Shown piece by piece: positions 56,269 to 64,000 of a stretch of DNA of 64,000 nucleotides. The DNA lies in contig NZ_JAJAQC010000005.1 of NCBI RefSeq assembly GCF_027604915.1, positions 62,001 through 126,000 of the forward strand, in the 5' to 3' direction. Within the stretch, counting starts at the first letter, position 1. Each line of letters begins with the position of its first letter. Source of the DNA: Streptomonospora mangrovi (GTDB taxonomy: Bacteria; Actinomycetota; Actinomycetes; Streptosporangiales; Streptosporangiaceae). The position numbers were made by a program, and so were the translations under genes. The notes under the pieces were generated by a model, which worked only from the letters and a program-made list of their open reading frames with translations, had not been told where the DNA came from and ran no database searches.

Positions 56269-57477
56269 TCACCAGGGGAGGCGCGCCACGAACGCCGGGC
56301 GCAGCGCGCCGGGCACGGGGTCGTAGTAGCGGTGGAACACGGCGGTGGCCGAGCCCGAGATCGGCGGCACCAGCCAGCTCCAGTCGGCCGGGACCGGGCG
56401 CCCCGCCCGGTCCTCGCGCTCGATGTGGGCGAGGAACCGGCGCGCCTCGGTGTGGTGGTCGGCCATGGTGACCCCGGCGCGGCGGAAGGAGTGCAGCACC
56501 GCGAGGTTCAGCTCGACCAGCGCTCGGTCGCGCCAGAGGCTGTCCTCGGCGGCGGTGTCGAGGCCCAGGCGGCGGGCGACCTCGGGCAGCAGGTCGTAGC
56601 GGCCGGTGTCGCCGAGGTTGCGGGCGCCGATCTCGGTGACCATGTACCAGCCGTTCTGCGGCGCCGAGGGGTAGCAGACGCCGCCGACCTCCAGCGCCAG
56701 GTGCGACACCGCCGGGACCGCGTGCCAGCGCAGCCCCAGCTCGGCGAACCACGGCAGGTGGGGGTGGGTGATGGCGACCTCGTGCACGGTGTCCTCGGGC
56801 AGCCGGAACCAGCGCGGCGCCCGGTCGGGGCGCTCCTGCACCACCAGCGGCAGCACGGTGAACTCGCCGACGGGGTCGCGCCAGCCCAGCCGCCGCGCCA
56901 GGGCGGTGGTGTCGGCGTTTTTGGGGTCGCCGACGCGGCCACCGGTGCCGCGCAACCCGGCGTAGGACACGAGCTGGCCGTTGCGCACGCGCGGCCCGGG
57001 GCACCCGGGCCGGTCGGGCGCGAAGACCGACACCACCGGGCGGATCCGCCCGCCGTTGTGGCCCTGGCGCAGGTGCTCGAAGCAGGCCGCCGCGATCCCC
57101 TCGGCCGAGGACACGTGCCGCAGGTCGCGCACGGTGAGGCTCTGCCAGTACAGCCGGCCCAGGCAGCGCCCGGCGTTGCGCCAGGCGACCTTGGCGCCGA
57201 AGACGAGTTCGGCGCGGGTGTGGGTGTAGGTGCCGGTGGCGGCGATCTCGGCGAGCGCCTGGCGCAGGCGCGGCTCCACCGGTCCGGCCTCGGGCCGCTC
57301 GCGGTGGTACTGGCGCAGGAACGCCTCGGCCTCGCGGGGGTCGGCCCGGCCGTCGCGGACCCGCTGCACGGGCTCCTCGCCGGGCGCCAGGACGGCCCGT
57401 TCCGGGGCGACCGGGTCAGGTGCGGCTGTGTGGTGGGGGCAGCCGGGGTGGGCGCCGGTCAGGGGGTGAGCTGTCAT
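56269..57477 (-). CDS. nos: Bacterial nitric oxide synthase oxygenase
   Basis: Encodes 402 residues from ATG 57477. The heme-thiolate motif is WRNAGRCLGRLYW with C105 as the heme ligand; arginine-site and pterin-site residues are seen in NGWYMVTEIGARNLGDT, SAPQNGWYM and DWSWLVPPISGS. The enzyme makes nitric oxide from L-arginine with the help of an external reductase. Length fits bacterial oxygenase domains, plus about 40 extra N-terminal residues (GCPHH is seen here). No reductase, and no thaxtomin gene, is nearby. NO may act in signalling or stress protection. It is convergent with the MFS gene. Confidence 0.95.
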   Translation of the reverse strand: MTAHPLTGAHPGCPHHTAAPDPVAPERAVLAPGEEPVQRVRDGRADPREAEAFLRQYHRERPEAGPVEPRLRQALAEIAATGTYTHTRAELVFGAKVAWRNAGRCLGRLYWQSLTVRDLRHVSSAEGIAAACFEHLRQGHNGGRIRPVVSVFAPDRPGCPGPRVRNGQLVSYAGLRGTGGRVGDPKNADTTALARRLGWRDPVGEFTVLPLVVQERPDRAPRWFRLPEDTVHEVAITHPHLPWFAELGLRWHAVPAVSHLALEVGGVCYPSAPQNGWYMVTEIGARNLGDTGRYDLLPEVARRLGLDTAAEDSLWRDRALVELNLAVLHSFRRAGVTMADHHTEARRFLAHIEREDRAGRPVPADWSWLVPPISGSATAVFHRYYDPVPGALRPAFVARLPW

Positions 57478-57570
57478 GGGGAGCGCCGTTCGTCGCGAGC
57501 GAGCCCACGGTGCCGTGGCGAGGCCGGGGGGAGCCTCCGGAAAGCAGAGTAAGACATCAACGGGAATTGT

Positions 57571-57576
57571 TCTATA
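57571..57576 (-). promoter_or_regulatory. -10-like TATAGA upstream of nos
   Basis: TATAGA on the minus strand lies 94 bases before the nos start in the most AT-rich part of this region; on the plus strand TATAAT (57573-57578) overlaps it. No clear -35 was found, so the direction is uncertain. The 271-base gap 57478-57748 holds no gene. Confidence 0.35.
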
Positions 57577-57748
57577 ATCCAGAGGGGTAATCGGTTCTGG
57601 AGTTTCCCGTGTGGTTTCCGGTCGGTAATAACACGATCCAGTCGGATATTCCGCACCCGTTTCCGCCTACCGGACCACCGTCGATTCGACTGCCGGTTCC
57701 CCCTGTGTACTGGGCGTTCCCCGCATCGATCGGCCTGCGCGCGGACAC

Positions 57749-58345
57749 CTAGACCAGCGCGTGGCCGTATTTATCGATAAACGGCGTGAGATCCGGTTCG
57801 CCGAACCGCTCGCGCATTGCGGCGAACTTCGAGACCTTGTCCTTGCCGAACCTGCGCAGCGTCGCGGCATAGGCGGCCGGGGTCAGGAAGACCGGCGGGT
57901 CGGTCTTGCTGTGGAACTTGTCGGCGTACATCACCAGCGCCTCCTCCTCCGACTCCGCGAGGTAGTCCCCCACCGGGATCGGCAGGTGCTGGCGCAGCAC
58001 GTCCCGGCTGGTCAGGCCCATCCCGGTGTGGCAGGAGCAGAACCGGCACAGCGCCTGCGGCAGCCCGTCCTCCTCCAGCAGGGCGTGGCCGAGCACGCCG
58101 TGGGCCACGTAGCGGGAGTGGTCCAGCCGGCCCTCGGCGTCGTAGAGCCGGTAGACGCCGATGTCGTGCAGCAGGCTTCCGGCGCGCACCAGGTCGCGGT
58201 CGAGGCCGAACCCGCCGGTGTCGAGCAGTTGCTCGGCGATCCCGCACACGATCTCGCAGTGGGTGTAGACCAGTTCCAGCGCCTCGGGCGTGGGCGCGTG
58301 GCGCACGTGCAGGGCGCGGATCTCCTCGTCGGTGGGCAGGCGCAT
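57749..58345 (-). CDS. HD-domain hydrolase
   Basis: Encodes 198 residues from ATG 58345. The HD metal-binding signature is present as THCEIV (His) and LLHDIGVYRLY (His-Asp), followed by SRYVAHGVLGHALL with a further His and the terminal VMYADKFHSKTDPP (Asp). HD proteins are phosphohydrolases acting on nucleotides or signalling molecules. Here the MRLPTDEEIRALHVRHAPTP start and the Asp/His spacing match a family of single-domain HD hydrolases. The substrate cannot be told. It lies 271 bases upstream of the nos promoter region, same strand. Confidence 0.9.
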   Translation of the reverse strand: MRLPTDEEIRALHVRHAPTPEALELVYTHCEIVCGIAEQLLDTGGFGLDRDLVRAGSLLHDIGVYRLYDAEGRLDHSRYVAHGVLGHALLEEDGLPQALCRFCSCHTGMGLTSRDVLRQHLPIPVGDYLAESEEEALVMYADKFHSKTDPPVFLTPAAYAATLRRFGKDKVSKFAAMRERFGEPDLTPFIDKYGHALV

Positions 58346-58525
58346 GGGCCGGACCCTACCGCCCGGCGCGCCCGGCCGCAGTGCGTGCCGCGCGCCCCGC
58401 CCACGACCATGCCGCCGGCCGCGCGCACCCCCGCCCGCGTCCGCGCCGCCGTAGGCTGGTGCCCGGCGCGGCGGCGCGCCGCCGGGCCGTAGCACCGCAC
58501 CACCGTCGGCGGAAAGGGGCCGGTC

Positions 58526-59149
58526 ATGGCGATGGCGTACTGGGAGGGGCCGGGCGCCGGCAAGACCTTCACCCACCCGGTGCCGCTGGACCTGATCGCG
58601 CGCCACGTCGACACCGGCGCCCGCATCCTGGACTTCGGCTGCGGCTACGGCCGGGTGCTGCGCGCCCTGGCCGACGCCGGGTACCGCAACACCGTGGGCA
58701 CCGACCCCTCGGCCGCGCTGATCGCGCGCGGCCGCCGGGAGTCCCCCGACCTCGACCTGCGCCACGCCCCCGCGCTGCCGCTGGCCGAGCCCGACGGCGC
58801 CTTCGACGCGGTCCTGCTCGTCTCGGTCCTCACCGTGATCCCCGACGAGCGCGACCAGCGCGCCGTGACCGAGGAGGTGGAGCGCTTGTGCGCCCCCGGC
58901 GGGGCGGTGGTGCTGTGCGACTTCCCGCTCCAGGACTCCGCCCACTACCGCGCCACCTACGCCGCCTCCCCCCACCCGGTGCACGGCGTGTTCACCCGCC
59001 CCGACGGCGGGGTGTTCCGCCACCACGACCCCGCCCACCTGGAAGCGCTGTTCCCCCGGTGCGCCCTGGAGCACGCCGAGCCGGCCGACATGACCAGCCT
59101 CAACGGCCACGCCATGCGCGGCCTCCAGTGGGTGCTGCGCCGCCGCTGA
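58526..59149 (+). CDS. SAM-dependent methyltransferase
   Basis: Encodes 207 residues from ATG 58526 with GGCGGAAAGGGG nearby. The glycine-rich motif is ILDFGCGYGRVLRAL, with acidic ribose contact VGTDPSAALI, and the later VVLCDFPLQDSAHYRATY. It fits a small-molecule methyltransferase of the ubiE/Methyltransf_11 type. It is divergent from the HD gene and convergent with the sugar importer. Substrate unknown. Confidence 0.88.
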   Translation: MAMAYWEGPGAGKTFTHPVPLDLIARHVDTGARILDFGCGYGRVLRALADAGYRNTVGTDPSAALIARGRRESPDLDLRHAPALPLAEPDGAFDAVLLVSVLTVIPDERDQRAVTEEVERLCAPGGAVVLCDFPLQDSAHYRATYAASPHPVHGVFTRPDGGVFRHHDPAHLEALFPRCALEHAEPADMTSLNGHAMRGLQWVLRRR

Positions 59150-59209
59150 CGCGCCGGCACCGTGCCCGGAGCCGGCTCCGGCCCCACCCCCGGAGCCGAC
59201 CCCGGCGCC

Positions 59210-60049
59210 TCACCGCACCGCCCCCGCCGACAGCCCCGACACGAGGTGCCGCTGGACCAGCAGGAACGCCACCAGCACCGGCAGCGAGACCGTCAGCGAG
59301 GCGGCCAGCAACTCGTTCCACCGGGTGTCCACCTGGCTGGTGTAGAGCTTGAGCCCGATGGACAGCGTGCGCGTCCGGTCGTCGGTGAGCACCGAGGCGA
59401 ACAGCACCTCGCCCCAGGCCGTGACGAACGCGAACACCCCCACCGCCACGATCCCGGGCCGGGCCACCGGCAGCACCACCCGCACCAGGGCGCCCAGGCG
59501 GCCGGTGCCGTCGATCATCGCGGCCTCCTCCAGCCCCTCGGGGATCGCGCTGAAGTGGCTGGCCAGCATCCAGATCGAGAACGGCAGCGCGAACGTCAGG
59601 TAGGTGAGGATCAGCCCGTGGTAGGTGCCGGTCAACTCCACCCCCAGCAGGTCCTCGGTGCGCACGTAGAGCAGGAACAGCGGCAGCAGGAACAGGATGC
59701 CGGGGAACATCTGGGTGGACAGCACGGTCATGGCGAACACCCGCTCGCCGCGGAACCGCAGCCGCGCCAGCGGGTAGGCCGCCAGGATCGCCACCGCCAG
59801 CGCCAGCGCCGTGGCCGACACGGTCACCACCAGGCTGTTGGCCAGGAAGCGGGCGAGCGGGATGGTCGACCACATGTCCACGTAGGGCGCCAGCGTGACG
59901 CGCTCGGGCACCCAGGTGAACAGGCCCCGCACGTCCTCCAGCGGCTTGACCGAGGTGGTCACCAGCACGTACAGCGGCAGCAGGGTGAAGGCCGCCAGGA
60001 ACCCCAGCGTCAGCCGGCGGAACCAGCGGAACCCGGTCGTCTCGGTCAT
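59210..60049 (-). CDS. Carbohydrate ABC permease 2 (MalG-like)
   Basis: Encodes 279 residues from ATG 60049, overlapping the first permease's stop by four bases (ATGA). The six-span layout has the cytoplasmic EAA loop EEAAMIDGTGRLGALVRVVLPVARP, which contacts the ATPase. The YxLARLRFRGER loop and QMFPGILFLLPLF are typical of sugar importers. With permease 1 and the binding protein it forms a CUT1-class importer. No ATPase gene follows, so a shared ATPase such as MsiK is expected. Confidence 0.93.
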   Translation of the reverse strand: MTETTGFRWFRRLTLGFLAAFTLLPLYVLVTTSVKPLEDVRGLFTWVPERVTLAPYVDMWSTIPLARFLANSLVVTVSATALALAVAILAAYPLARLRFRGERVFAMTVLSTQMFPGILFLLPLFLLYVRTEDLLGVELTGTYHGLILTYLTFALPFSIWMLASHFSAIPEGLEEAAMIDGTGRLGALVRVVLPVARPGIVAVGVFAFVTAWGEVLFASVLTDDRTRTLSIGLKLYTSQVDTRWNELLAASLTVSLPVLVAFLLVQRHLVSGLSAGAVR

Positions 60050-61068
60050 GCGCGCCTCCGGGGCAGCACCGCGCGGATGTAGAGGGCCGAGGCCGCCACC
60101 AGCGCCACCAGCAGCAGCGCGCTCATGGCGGCGCCCAGCCCGAAGTTCCAGTTGACGAAGGAGTGCTCGTAGACGAGCGGGGACACCAGCCGCGCGCTCT
60201 CCGGCGAGGTCTCGCCGAACAGCAGGTAGGGCAGGTCGAACTCGTTGAACGTCCACAGCCCCATCACCAGCAGCACCACCCCGTTGGCGGGGCGCACCAC
60301 GGGCAGGGTGACGGCGGTGAACCGCTTCCAGTTGGAGGCGCCGTCGATCGCGGCGGCCTCGTACACCTCGTCGGGCACGCTTTGCAGCGCCGCCAGCAGC
60401 ATCAGGAACGCGAACGGCCACAGCCGCCACACCGACACCACCACCAGCACCCAGAACGCGTTCTCGCCGATGAGCCAGAACGGCCGCTCCTCCAGCAGGC
60501 CCAGGTCCGCCACCAGCAGCCGGTTCACCACGCCGTCGCGCTGGTTGACCATGAACGTCCACACGATGGCGGTCACATACACCGGCAGGGCGTAGGGCAC
60601 CAGGAACAGCGTGCGCAGCAGGCCCCGGCCGCGGAACCGGGAGTTCAGCGCCACGGCGGCGGCCATGCCCAGCGCCCACGACAGCCCCACCACGCACACC
60701 GTGTAGACGACGGTGCGCCACAGGCTCTGGTAGAGCGCGGCGCCCAGCGCGCCGCCGGGGTCCAGTCCTTCGGCGAAGTTCTCCCAGCCCACGAACGGCG
60801 CGGTGGTCCAGCGCCGGATGGTGAGCTGGGTCAGCGAGGTGAAGGCGATGTAGATCCCCAGGGCCATGGGGATGATGTGGATGAGCAGTTCCAGCAGGGC
60901 CGCGGGCGCGACCATGCCGTAGGGCAGCAGCGAGCGGCGGCGGCGCTCGGCGCCCCGGCGCGCCGCCGGGGGCCGGGCCGGGGGCGGCGGTGCGGCGCCC
61001 GGCCCGGGGGGCGGTGCGGCGCCCGCCGGGCGGGCGGGCCGGGCGGGCCGGTCGGGGCCGGTGGACAT
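60046..61068 (-). CDS. Carbohydrate ABC permease 1 (MalF-like)
   Basis: Encodes 340 residues from ATG 61068, with GGAGG seven bases before it. A 48-residue Pro/Ala/Arg tail is followed by six hydrophobic segments and the EAA loop VYEAAAIDGASNWKRFTAVTLPVVRP. The large first loop (IYIAFTSLTQLTIRRW) and NxFRGRGLLRTLFLVPYALP fit sugar permeases. It lies 90 bases after the binding-protein gene; the set is an operon. Substrate is not known. Confidence 0.93.
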   Translation of the reverse strand: MSTGPDRPARPARPAGAAPPPGPGAAPPPPARPPAARRGAERRRRSLLPYGMVAPAALLELLIHIIPMALGIYIAFTSLTQLTIRRWTTAPFVGWENFAEGLDPGGALGAALYQSLWRTVVYTVCVVGLSWALGMAAAVALNSRFRGRGLLRTLFLVPYALPVYVTAIVWTFMVNQRDGVVNRLLVADLGLLEERPFWLIGENAFWVLVVVSVWRLWPFAFLMLLAALQSVPDEVYEAAAIDGASNWKRFTAVTLPVVRPANGVVLLVMGLWTFNEFDLPYLLFGETSPESARLVSPLVYEHSFVNWNFGLGAAMSALLLVALVAASALYIRAVLPRRRA

Positions 61069-61158
61069 GGCGGCGCCTCCAGGGGGATCGCCGCCCCCGC
61101 CCGGCAAAGAGGGCGGGGGCGGGGGGCGTGGCTGGACGTTGGTGGCCGGCGCGCGCCG

Positions 61159-62475
61159 CTAGTCGGCGGCGTTCATCTGGGTCTCGGCGTCCTCCAGCGC
61201 GGCGCGCACCGCGTCCTCGCTGACATCGCCGCCGGTGGCGGCCTCGGCGAACAGGCCCGCCACGGCCTCGCCGAGCACGGTCTCCATCTGGCCCTCCTCG
61301 GGGATCTGCGGCATCGGCTCGGCGTGCTCGGCCAGGATGGTGCGGAAGGTCTCCATGTGCTCGTCGGCACCCAGCGCCTCGTCGTCGTAGGCGGCCCGGG
61401 CCACGGGCAGGGTCTGGAACTCCTGGCTGAGGTAGACCTGCTCCTCGGGGCTGGTCAGGTGCTCCACCAGGGCCAGCGCGCCCTCGCGGTCGCCGGTGTC
61501 GGTGAAGACGCTGATGTTGATGCCGGCGGCGATGCTCTGCACCGGCTCGCCGGGCAGCGGGTCGAGCACGGGCACCTCGGCGATCTCGTAGTCGCTGAAC
61601 CCGCGCTCGGCCATGCTGGTGCGGGTGCTGCCCTGCACGATGACCATGGCGGCGCGGCCGTCCACGAAGTCGCCCACGGCCTGGGTGCCGTCGCTGAACT
61701 CGGCGTTGCCCGGGTCGACCACCCCGTGCTCGGCCATGAGGTCGACCCACATCTTCACCGCGTCGACCTGCTCGGGCGAGGCGAAGGTGGGGCCGTCGTC
61801 CCACAGTCGCCCGCCGTGCTGGCGGCCGAGGACGAACGCCATGTGGGAGTTCTGCCGCTCGCTGCCGCCCTCCAGGGCGAACCCGTACTGGTCGGTCTCG
61901 CCGTCGCCGTCGGTGTCGCGGGTCAGCTCCTCGGCGGTGGCGACGAACTCCTCCCAGGTGGCGGGCGGCTCCTCGATCCCGGCCTCCTCGAACATCGCGG
62001 GGTTGTAGAACAGCGCGTAGGACAGGCCGTAGAGCGGCACCGAGGTCGGCGGCTCGCCGGGCGCGCCGCCGGTGGCGTAGCTGGTCTCCACGAACCGGTC
62101 CTGACCGCCCACCGCGTCGAGGTCGGCGCCCTCGAACGGCACGAACGCCCCGGTCTCCTGGAGGCTCGCCGCCCAGGTGTTGCCGATGTTGAGGACGTCG
62201 GGGGCGTCGCCGCTGCTCACGGCGGTGAGGATGCGGTTGTACAGCTCGCTCCAGGGGATCACCTCCAGTTCGACCTCGATACCGGTCTCCTCGGTGAAGC
62301 GGTCCAGCGCGGGCCGCAGGACCTCCTCGTCCTCGGCCACGCTGGCGCCCTGGTTGCTGGCCCAGTAGGTGAGGGTGCGGTTGTCGCCGGAGCCGTCGCC
62401 GCCGCACGCGGTCAGGGCCGCGGCGAGGGCGAGGGCGGTGCAGGCGCCGGCCGCCGGCTTGAGGGGGACGTGCAC
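61159..62475 (-). CDS. Extracellular sugar-binding lipoprotein
   Basis: Encodes 438 residues from GTG 62475, preceded by GGAGAAGG. A short signal peptide ends in lipobox LTAC (about residue 24). The mature part has the family pattern ITYWASNQG-like TLTYWASNQGASVAEDEE, then SGDAPDVLNIGNTWAASLQ and YNPAMFEEAGIEEPPATWEEFV, matching solute-binding proteins of CUT1 sugar importers. The conserved final DEEVL...LEDAETQMNAAD tail is typical of such proteins. It is first of three genes and probably carries an oligosaccharide. An AACCGGTT palindrome lies in the upstream region. Confidence 0.92.
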   Translation of the reverse strand: MHVPLKPAAGACTALALAAALTACGGDGSGDNRTLTYWASNQGASVAEDEEVLRPALDRFTEETGIEVELEVIPWSELYNRILTAVSSGDAPDVLNIGNTWAASLQETGAFVPFEGADLDAVGGQDRFVETSYATGGAPGEPPTSVPLYGLSYALFYNPAMFEEAGIEEPPATWEEFVATAEELTRDTDGDGETDQYGFALEGGSERQNSHMAFVLGRQHGGRLWDDGPTFASPEQVDAVKMWVDLMAEHGVVDPGNAEFSDGTQAVGDFVDGRAAMVIVQGSTRTSMAERGFSDYEIAEVPVLDPLPGEPVQSIAAGINISVFTDTGDREGALALVEHLTSPEEQVYLSQEFQTLPVARAAYDDEALGADEHMETFRTILAEHAEPMPQIPEEGQMETVLGEAVAGLFAEAATGGDVSEDAVRAALEDAETQMNAAD

Positions 62476-62677
62476 GACCTTCTCCGATCTGGTTGAGGTC
62501 AGGGGTGCCGGCGCCGGCCGCCGGACGCGGCGGGCGAACGGCCGAGGGGGAGGGCGCCTGCCCGGTGGCGCGCGGGGGCACGGGGCGCACAGGCGGCGCG
62601 GGGGCACGAGGAGGGGGATGCGGACGCGGGTCGAAGGGGCGCGCCGGGCGGTGGCCGGGCGCGCGCGGTAGGTCGAC

Positions 62678-62689
62678 TGAACCGGTTTG
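62678..62689. promoter_or_regulatory. Palindrome upstream of the sugar importer
   Basis: TGAACCGGTTTG, with the eight-base core AACCGGTT (62680-62687), lies 205 bases before the binding-protein start. LacI-type regulators often use CG-centred sites like this, but no LacI gene is present in the window. A second palindrome, CCGACCGCGCGGTCGG (62760-62775), lies between it and the catalase gene. The gap 62476-62924 otherwise holds nothing I can name. Confidence 0.4.
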
Positions 62690-62924
62690 CCGCGCGTGAG
62701 TGTAACCCCGGCCGGCCCTCGAAGGCCACCATCGGTGATCAGGCCCGTGCCGTCGGAGACCGACCGCGCGGTCGGCGCGGCCCGGGGCGGCGGCGGAAAA
62801 CCGGGCGTGCGGGGGAGTCGGACCGTGCGCGGCGGGTAGCGGCGCCCTCACGCTGCCCCCGCGTTCCCCAGCGGCTCAGGTGGAGCCCTGCGCGGCGCCC
62901 GGCAGCCCACGGCAAGGAGAGCAG

Positions 62925-63818
62925 ATGTTCCGCCACACCAAGCACTTGCAGTTCGAGGCCAAGCCGGAGAAGCCCGACGCGCTCTACGCCATGAAGCTCC
63001 AGGAGCTGATCGGCGGCGCGTTCGGCGAGATGACCGTGACCATGCAGTACCTCTTCCAGGGCTGGAACTGCCGCATGGAGGGGAAGTACAAGGACATGAT
63101 CATGGACGTCGCCACCGAGGAGATCGGGCACGTGGAGATGCTGGCCACGATGGTCGCCCGCCTCCTGGAGGGCGCCCCCGACGACGTCACCGCCGAGGCC
63201 GTGAAGGACCCGGCCGTGGCGGCCGTGGTGGGCGGGATGAACCCGCAGCACGCCATCGTGGGCGGCGGGGGCGCGCTGCCCGCCGACTCCGCCGGCACCC
63301 CGTGGAACGGCAAGTACATCGTCGCCAGCGGCAACCTGATGGCCGACTTCCGGGCCAACGTGGCCGCCGAGGCGCAGGGCCGGCTCCAGACCGCGCGGCT
63401 CTACCACATGACCGACGACCCCGGCGTCAAGGCCATGCTCAAGTTCAACCTGGCCCGCGACACCTACCACCAGAACCTGTGGCTGGCGGCGATCCAGCAG
63501 CTTCAGGAGGACGGCGTGGAGGGGCCCGTGGTGCCCTCCGACCTGTTCGACGAGGAGAACCAGGAGCACGCGGGAACGTTGTGGCACCTGTCCGACGGCA
63601 CGGAGTCCGACCAGGGCGCGTGGGCGTCGGGGCCGGCACCTGACGGCCGCCACACGTTCGAGTACCTGGCCGACCCGGCCGCGCTGGGCGGCCCGGCGTC
63701 GGGGCCGGCGCCCAAGCCGACCCAGTACGTGACCTCGCACGTCGACTCCTCGGGCAAGCCCAAGCAGCCGCCGCAGGCCAAGGGGCCGGGCGAGCGGATC
63801 AAGGACGCGTTCCAGTAG
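62925..63818 (+). CDS. Manganese catalase
   Basis: Encodes 297 residues from ATG 62925, behind AAGGAG five bases upstream. The ferritin-like di-manganese ligands are in place: E35, E66 and H69 (ATEEIGHVEML), E149 (NVAAEAQG) and H182 (DTYHQN), with spacing equal to known Mn catalases (E35, E66, H69, E148, H181). It disproportionates hydrogen peroxide. The C-terminal 50 residues are Pro/Gly/Lys-rich. It is divergent from the sugar importer and has a strong terminator. Confidence 0.95.
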   Translation: MFRHTKHLQFEAKPEKPDALYAMKLQELIGGAFGEMTVTMQYLFQGWNCRMEGKYKDMIMDVATEEIGHVEMLATMVARLLEGAPDDVTAEAVKDPAVAAVVGGMNPQHAIVGGGGALPADSAGTPWNGKYIVASGNLMADFRANVAAEAQGRLQTARLYHMTDDPGVKAMLKFNLARDTYHQNLWLAAIQQLQEDGVEGPVVPSDLFDEENQEHAGTLWHLSDGTESDQGAWASGPAPDGRHTFEYLADPAALGGPASGPAPKPTQYVTSHVDSSGKPKQPPQAKGPGERIKDAFQ

Positions 63819-63840
63819 CCGGACGGACGCCGCGGGTTTC

Positions 63841-63874
63841 CGGCGCCCGCGCCCCCACGGGGGTGCGGGCGCCG
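63841..63874 (+). terminator. Strong terminator of the catalase gene
   Basis: CGGCGCCCGCGCCCCC (63841-63856), loop AC, GGGGGTGCGGGCGCCG (63859-63874), 16 pairs including one G-T, 22 bases beyond the stop. Confidence 0.75.
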
Positions 63875-63948
63875 CGCTTGTGCGGGGGGCCGGGTCCGCG
63901 CCGCCGTCCCGCGCGGACCCGGAGCCGGGAGGGACCCCGGGACGGGGC

Positions 63949-64000
63949 TCACCGGCGGAGCGCGGCCCACAGCCGCGCGGTGGCGGCGCGGGAGACACGG
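63949..64000 (-). CDS. C-terminal end of an unidentified gene
   Basis: The minus strand reads RVSRAATARLWAALRR then TGA (63951-63949). The frame is open to the edge, and the codons are typical for this genome. Too short to classify. Confidence 0.35.
   Translation of the reverse strand, partial: RVSRAATARLWAALRR

Noticed and set aside
59210-62851. 1213-residue minus-strand open frame
   Set aside because: Only its last 279 residues are a real permease; the rest reads other genes out of frame. The true start is ATG 60049 with a four-base overlap.

Overview
The window is about 64 kb of very high-GC DNA (well above 70%, with almost every third codon position G or C). Frequent GTG starts, convergent GC hairpin terminators, chaplin-type surface proteins, a thymidylate kinase fused to an MFS carrier next to holB and topA, and sugar importers without their own ATPase all point to a filamentous actinomycete. 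The gene content looks most like the Nocardiopsis/Streptomonospora/Thermobifida branch, but that placement is inference from gene style, not from a marker gene.

Layout. 1-9.8 kb: the end of a sigma-factor-like gene, a NERD-like membrane protein, a cupin-like protein, a small protein behind an SOS-box-like site, a DEDDh exonuclease, a divergent PfkB sugar kinase / GH4 6-phospho-glycosidase pair, an excisionase-type DNA-binding protein with a T-tailed hairpin in front of it, a membrane-anchored L7/L12-like protein and tRNA-Thr(CGT). 9.8-19.2 kb: a housekeeping block on the minus strand (secreted tripeptidyl aminopeptidase, holB, MFS-Tmk fusion, topA) with a 130-bp imperfect duplication before topA's end. 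19.5-23.5 kb: a cell-surface block of a five-repeat cysteine-free chaplin, a two-repeat chaplin with an LPLTG sortase signal, and a large secreted protein of unknown role. 23.9-25.5 kb: M20 peptidase and tRNA-Leu(GAG).

25.6-31.2 kb: a seven-gene minus-strand operon that mixes two ABC ATPases, four ABC-2 type membrane proteins and an ECF sigma factor. One membrane protein carries a zinc anti-sigma domain at its N terminus. The operon lies between two copies of a 27-bp direct repeat just beyond tRNA-Leu and is the best candidate here for a transferred, self-regulated system. 31.1-36 kb: a serine beta-lactamase-fold hydrolase with its divergent TetR regulator and a perfect 24-bp palindrome between them, an aldo/keto reductase, a VOC protein, a duplicated 93-bp tail and a solitary CRISPR-repeat-like hairpin. 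35.7-43.6 kb: a leaderless small gene coupled to a 1063-residue DUF4132 protein, a two-component system, a DUF418 membrane protein and an FAD monooxygenase.

43.8-64 kb: a BtrH-like cysteine-fold protein, an XRE-cupin regulator with a palindromic operator and its divergent methyltransferase, a SRPBCC-epimerase (TIGR01777) protein, a TetR regulator with an MMPL exporter, prfC, a TetR/MFS pair with an operator, a bacterial nitric oxide synthase oxygenase, an HD-domain protein, a methyltransferase, a carbohydrate ABC importer (binding protein plus two permeases, no ATPase) and a manganese catalase.

Functionally the window is a mosaic: core replication and translation genes are interspersed with regulator/efflux and regulator/enzyme pairs, most of them divergent with visible operators. 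Many regulator-type genes have a -10-like hexamer 7-8 bases before the start codon, which suggests leaderless transcripts. All functions were read from motifs by eye; no database search was possible.
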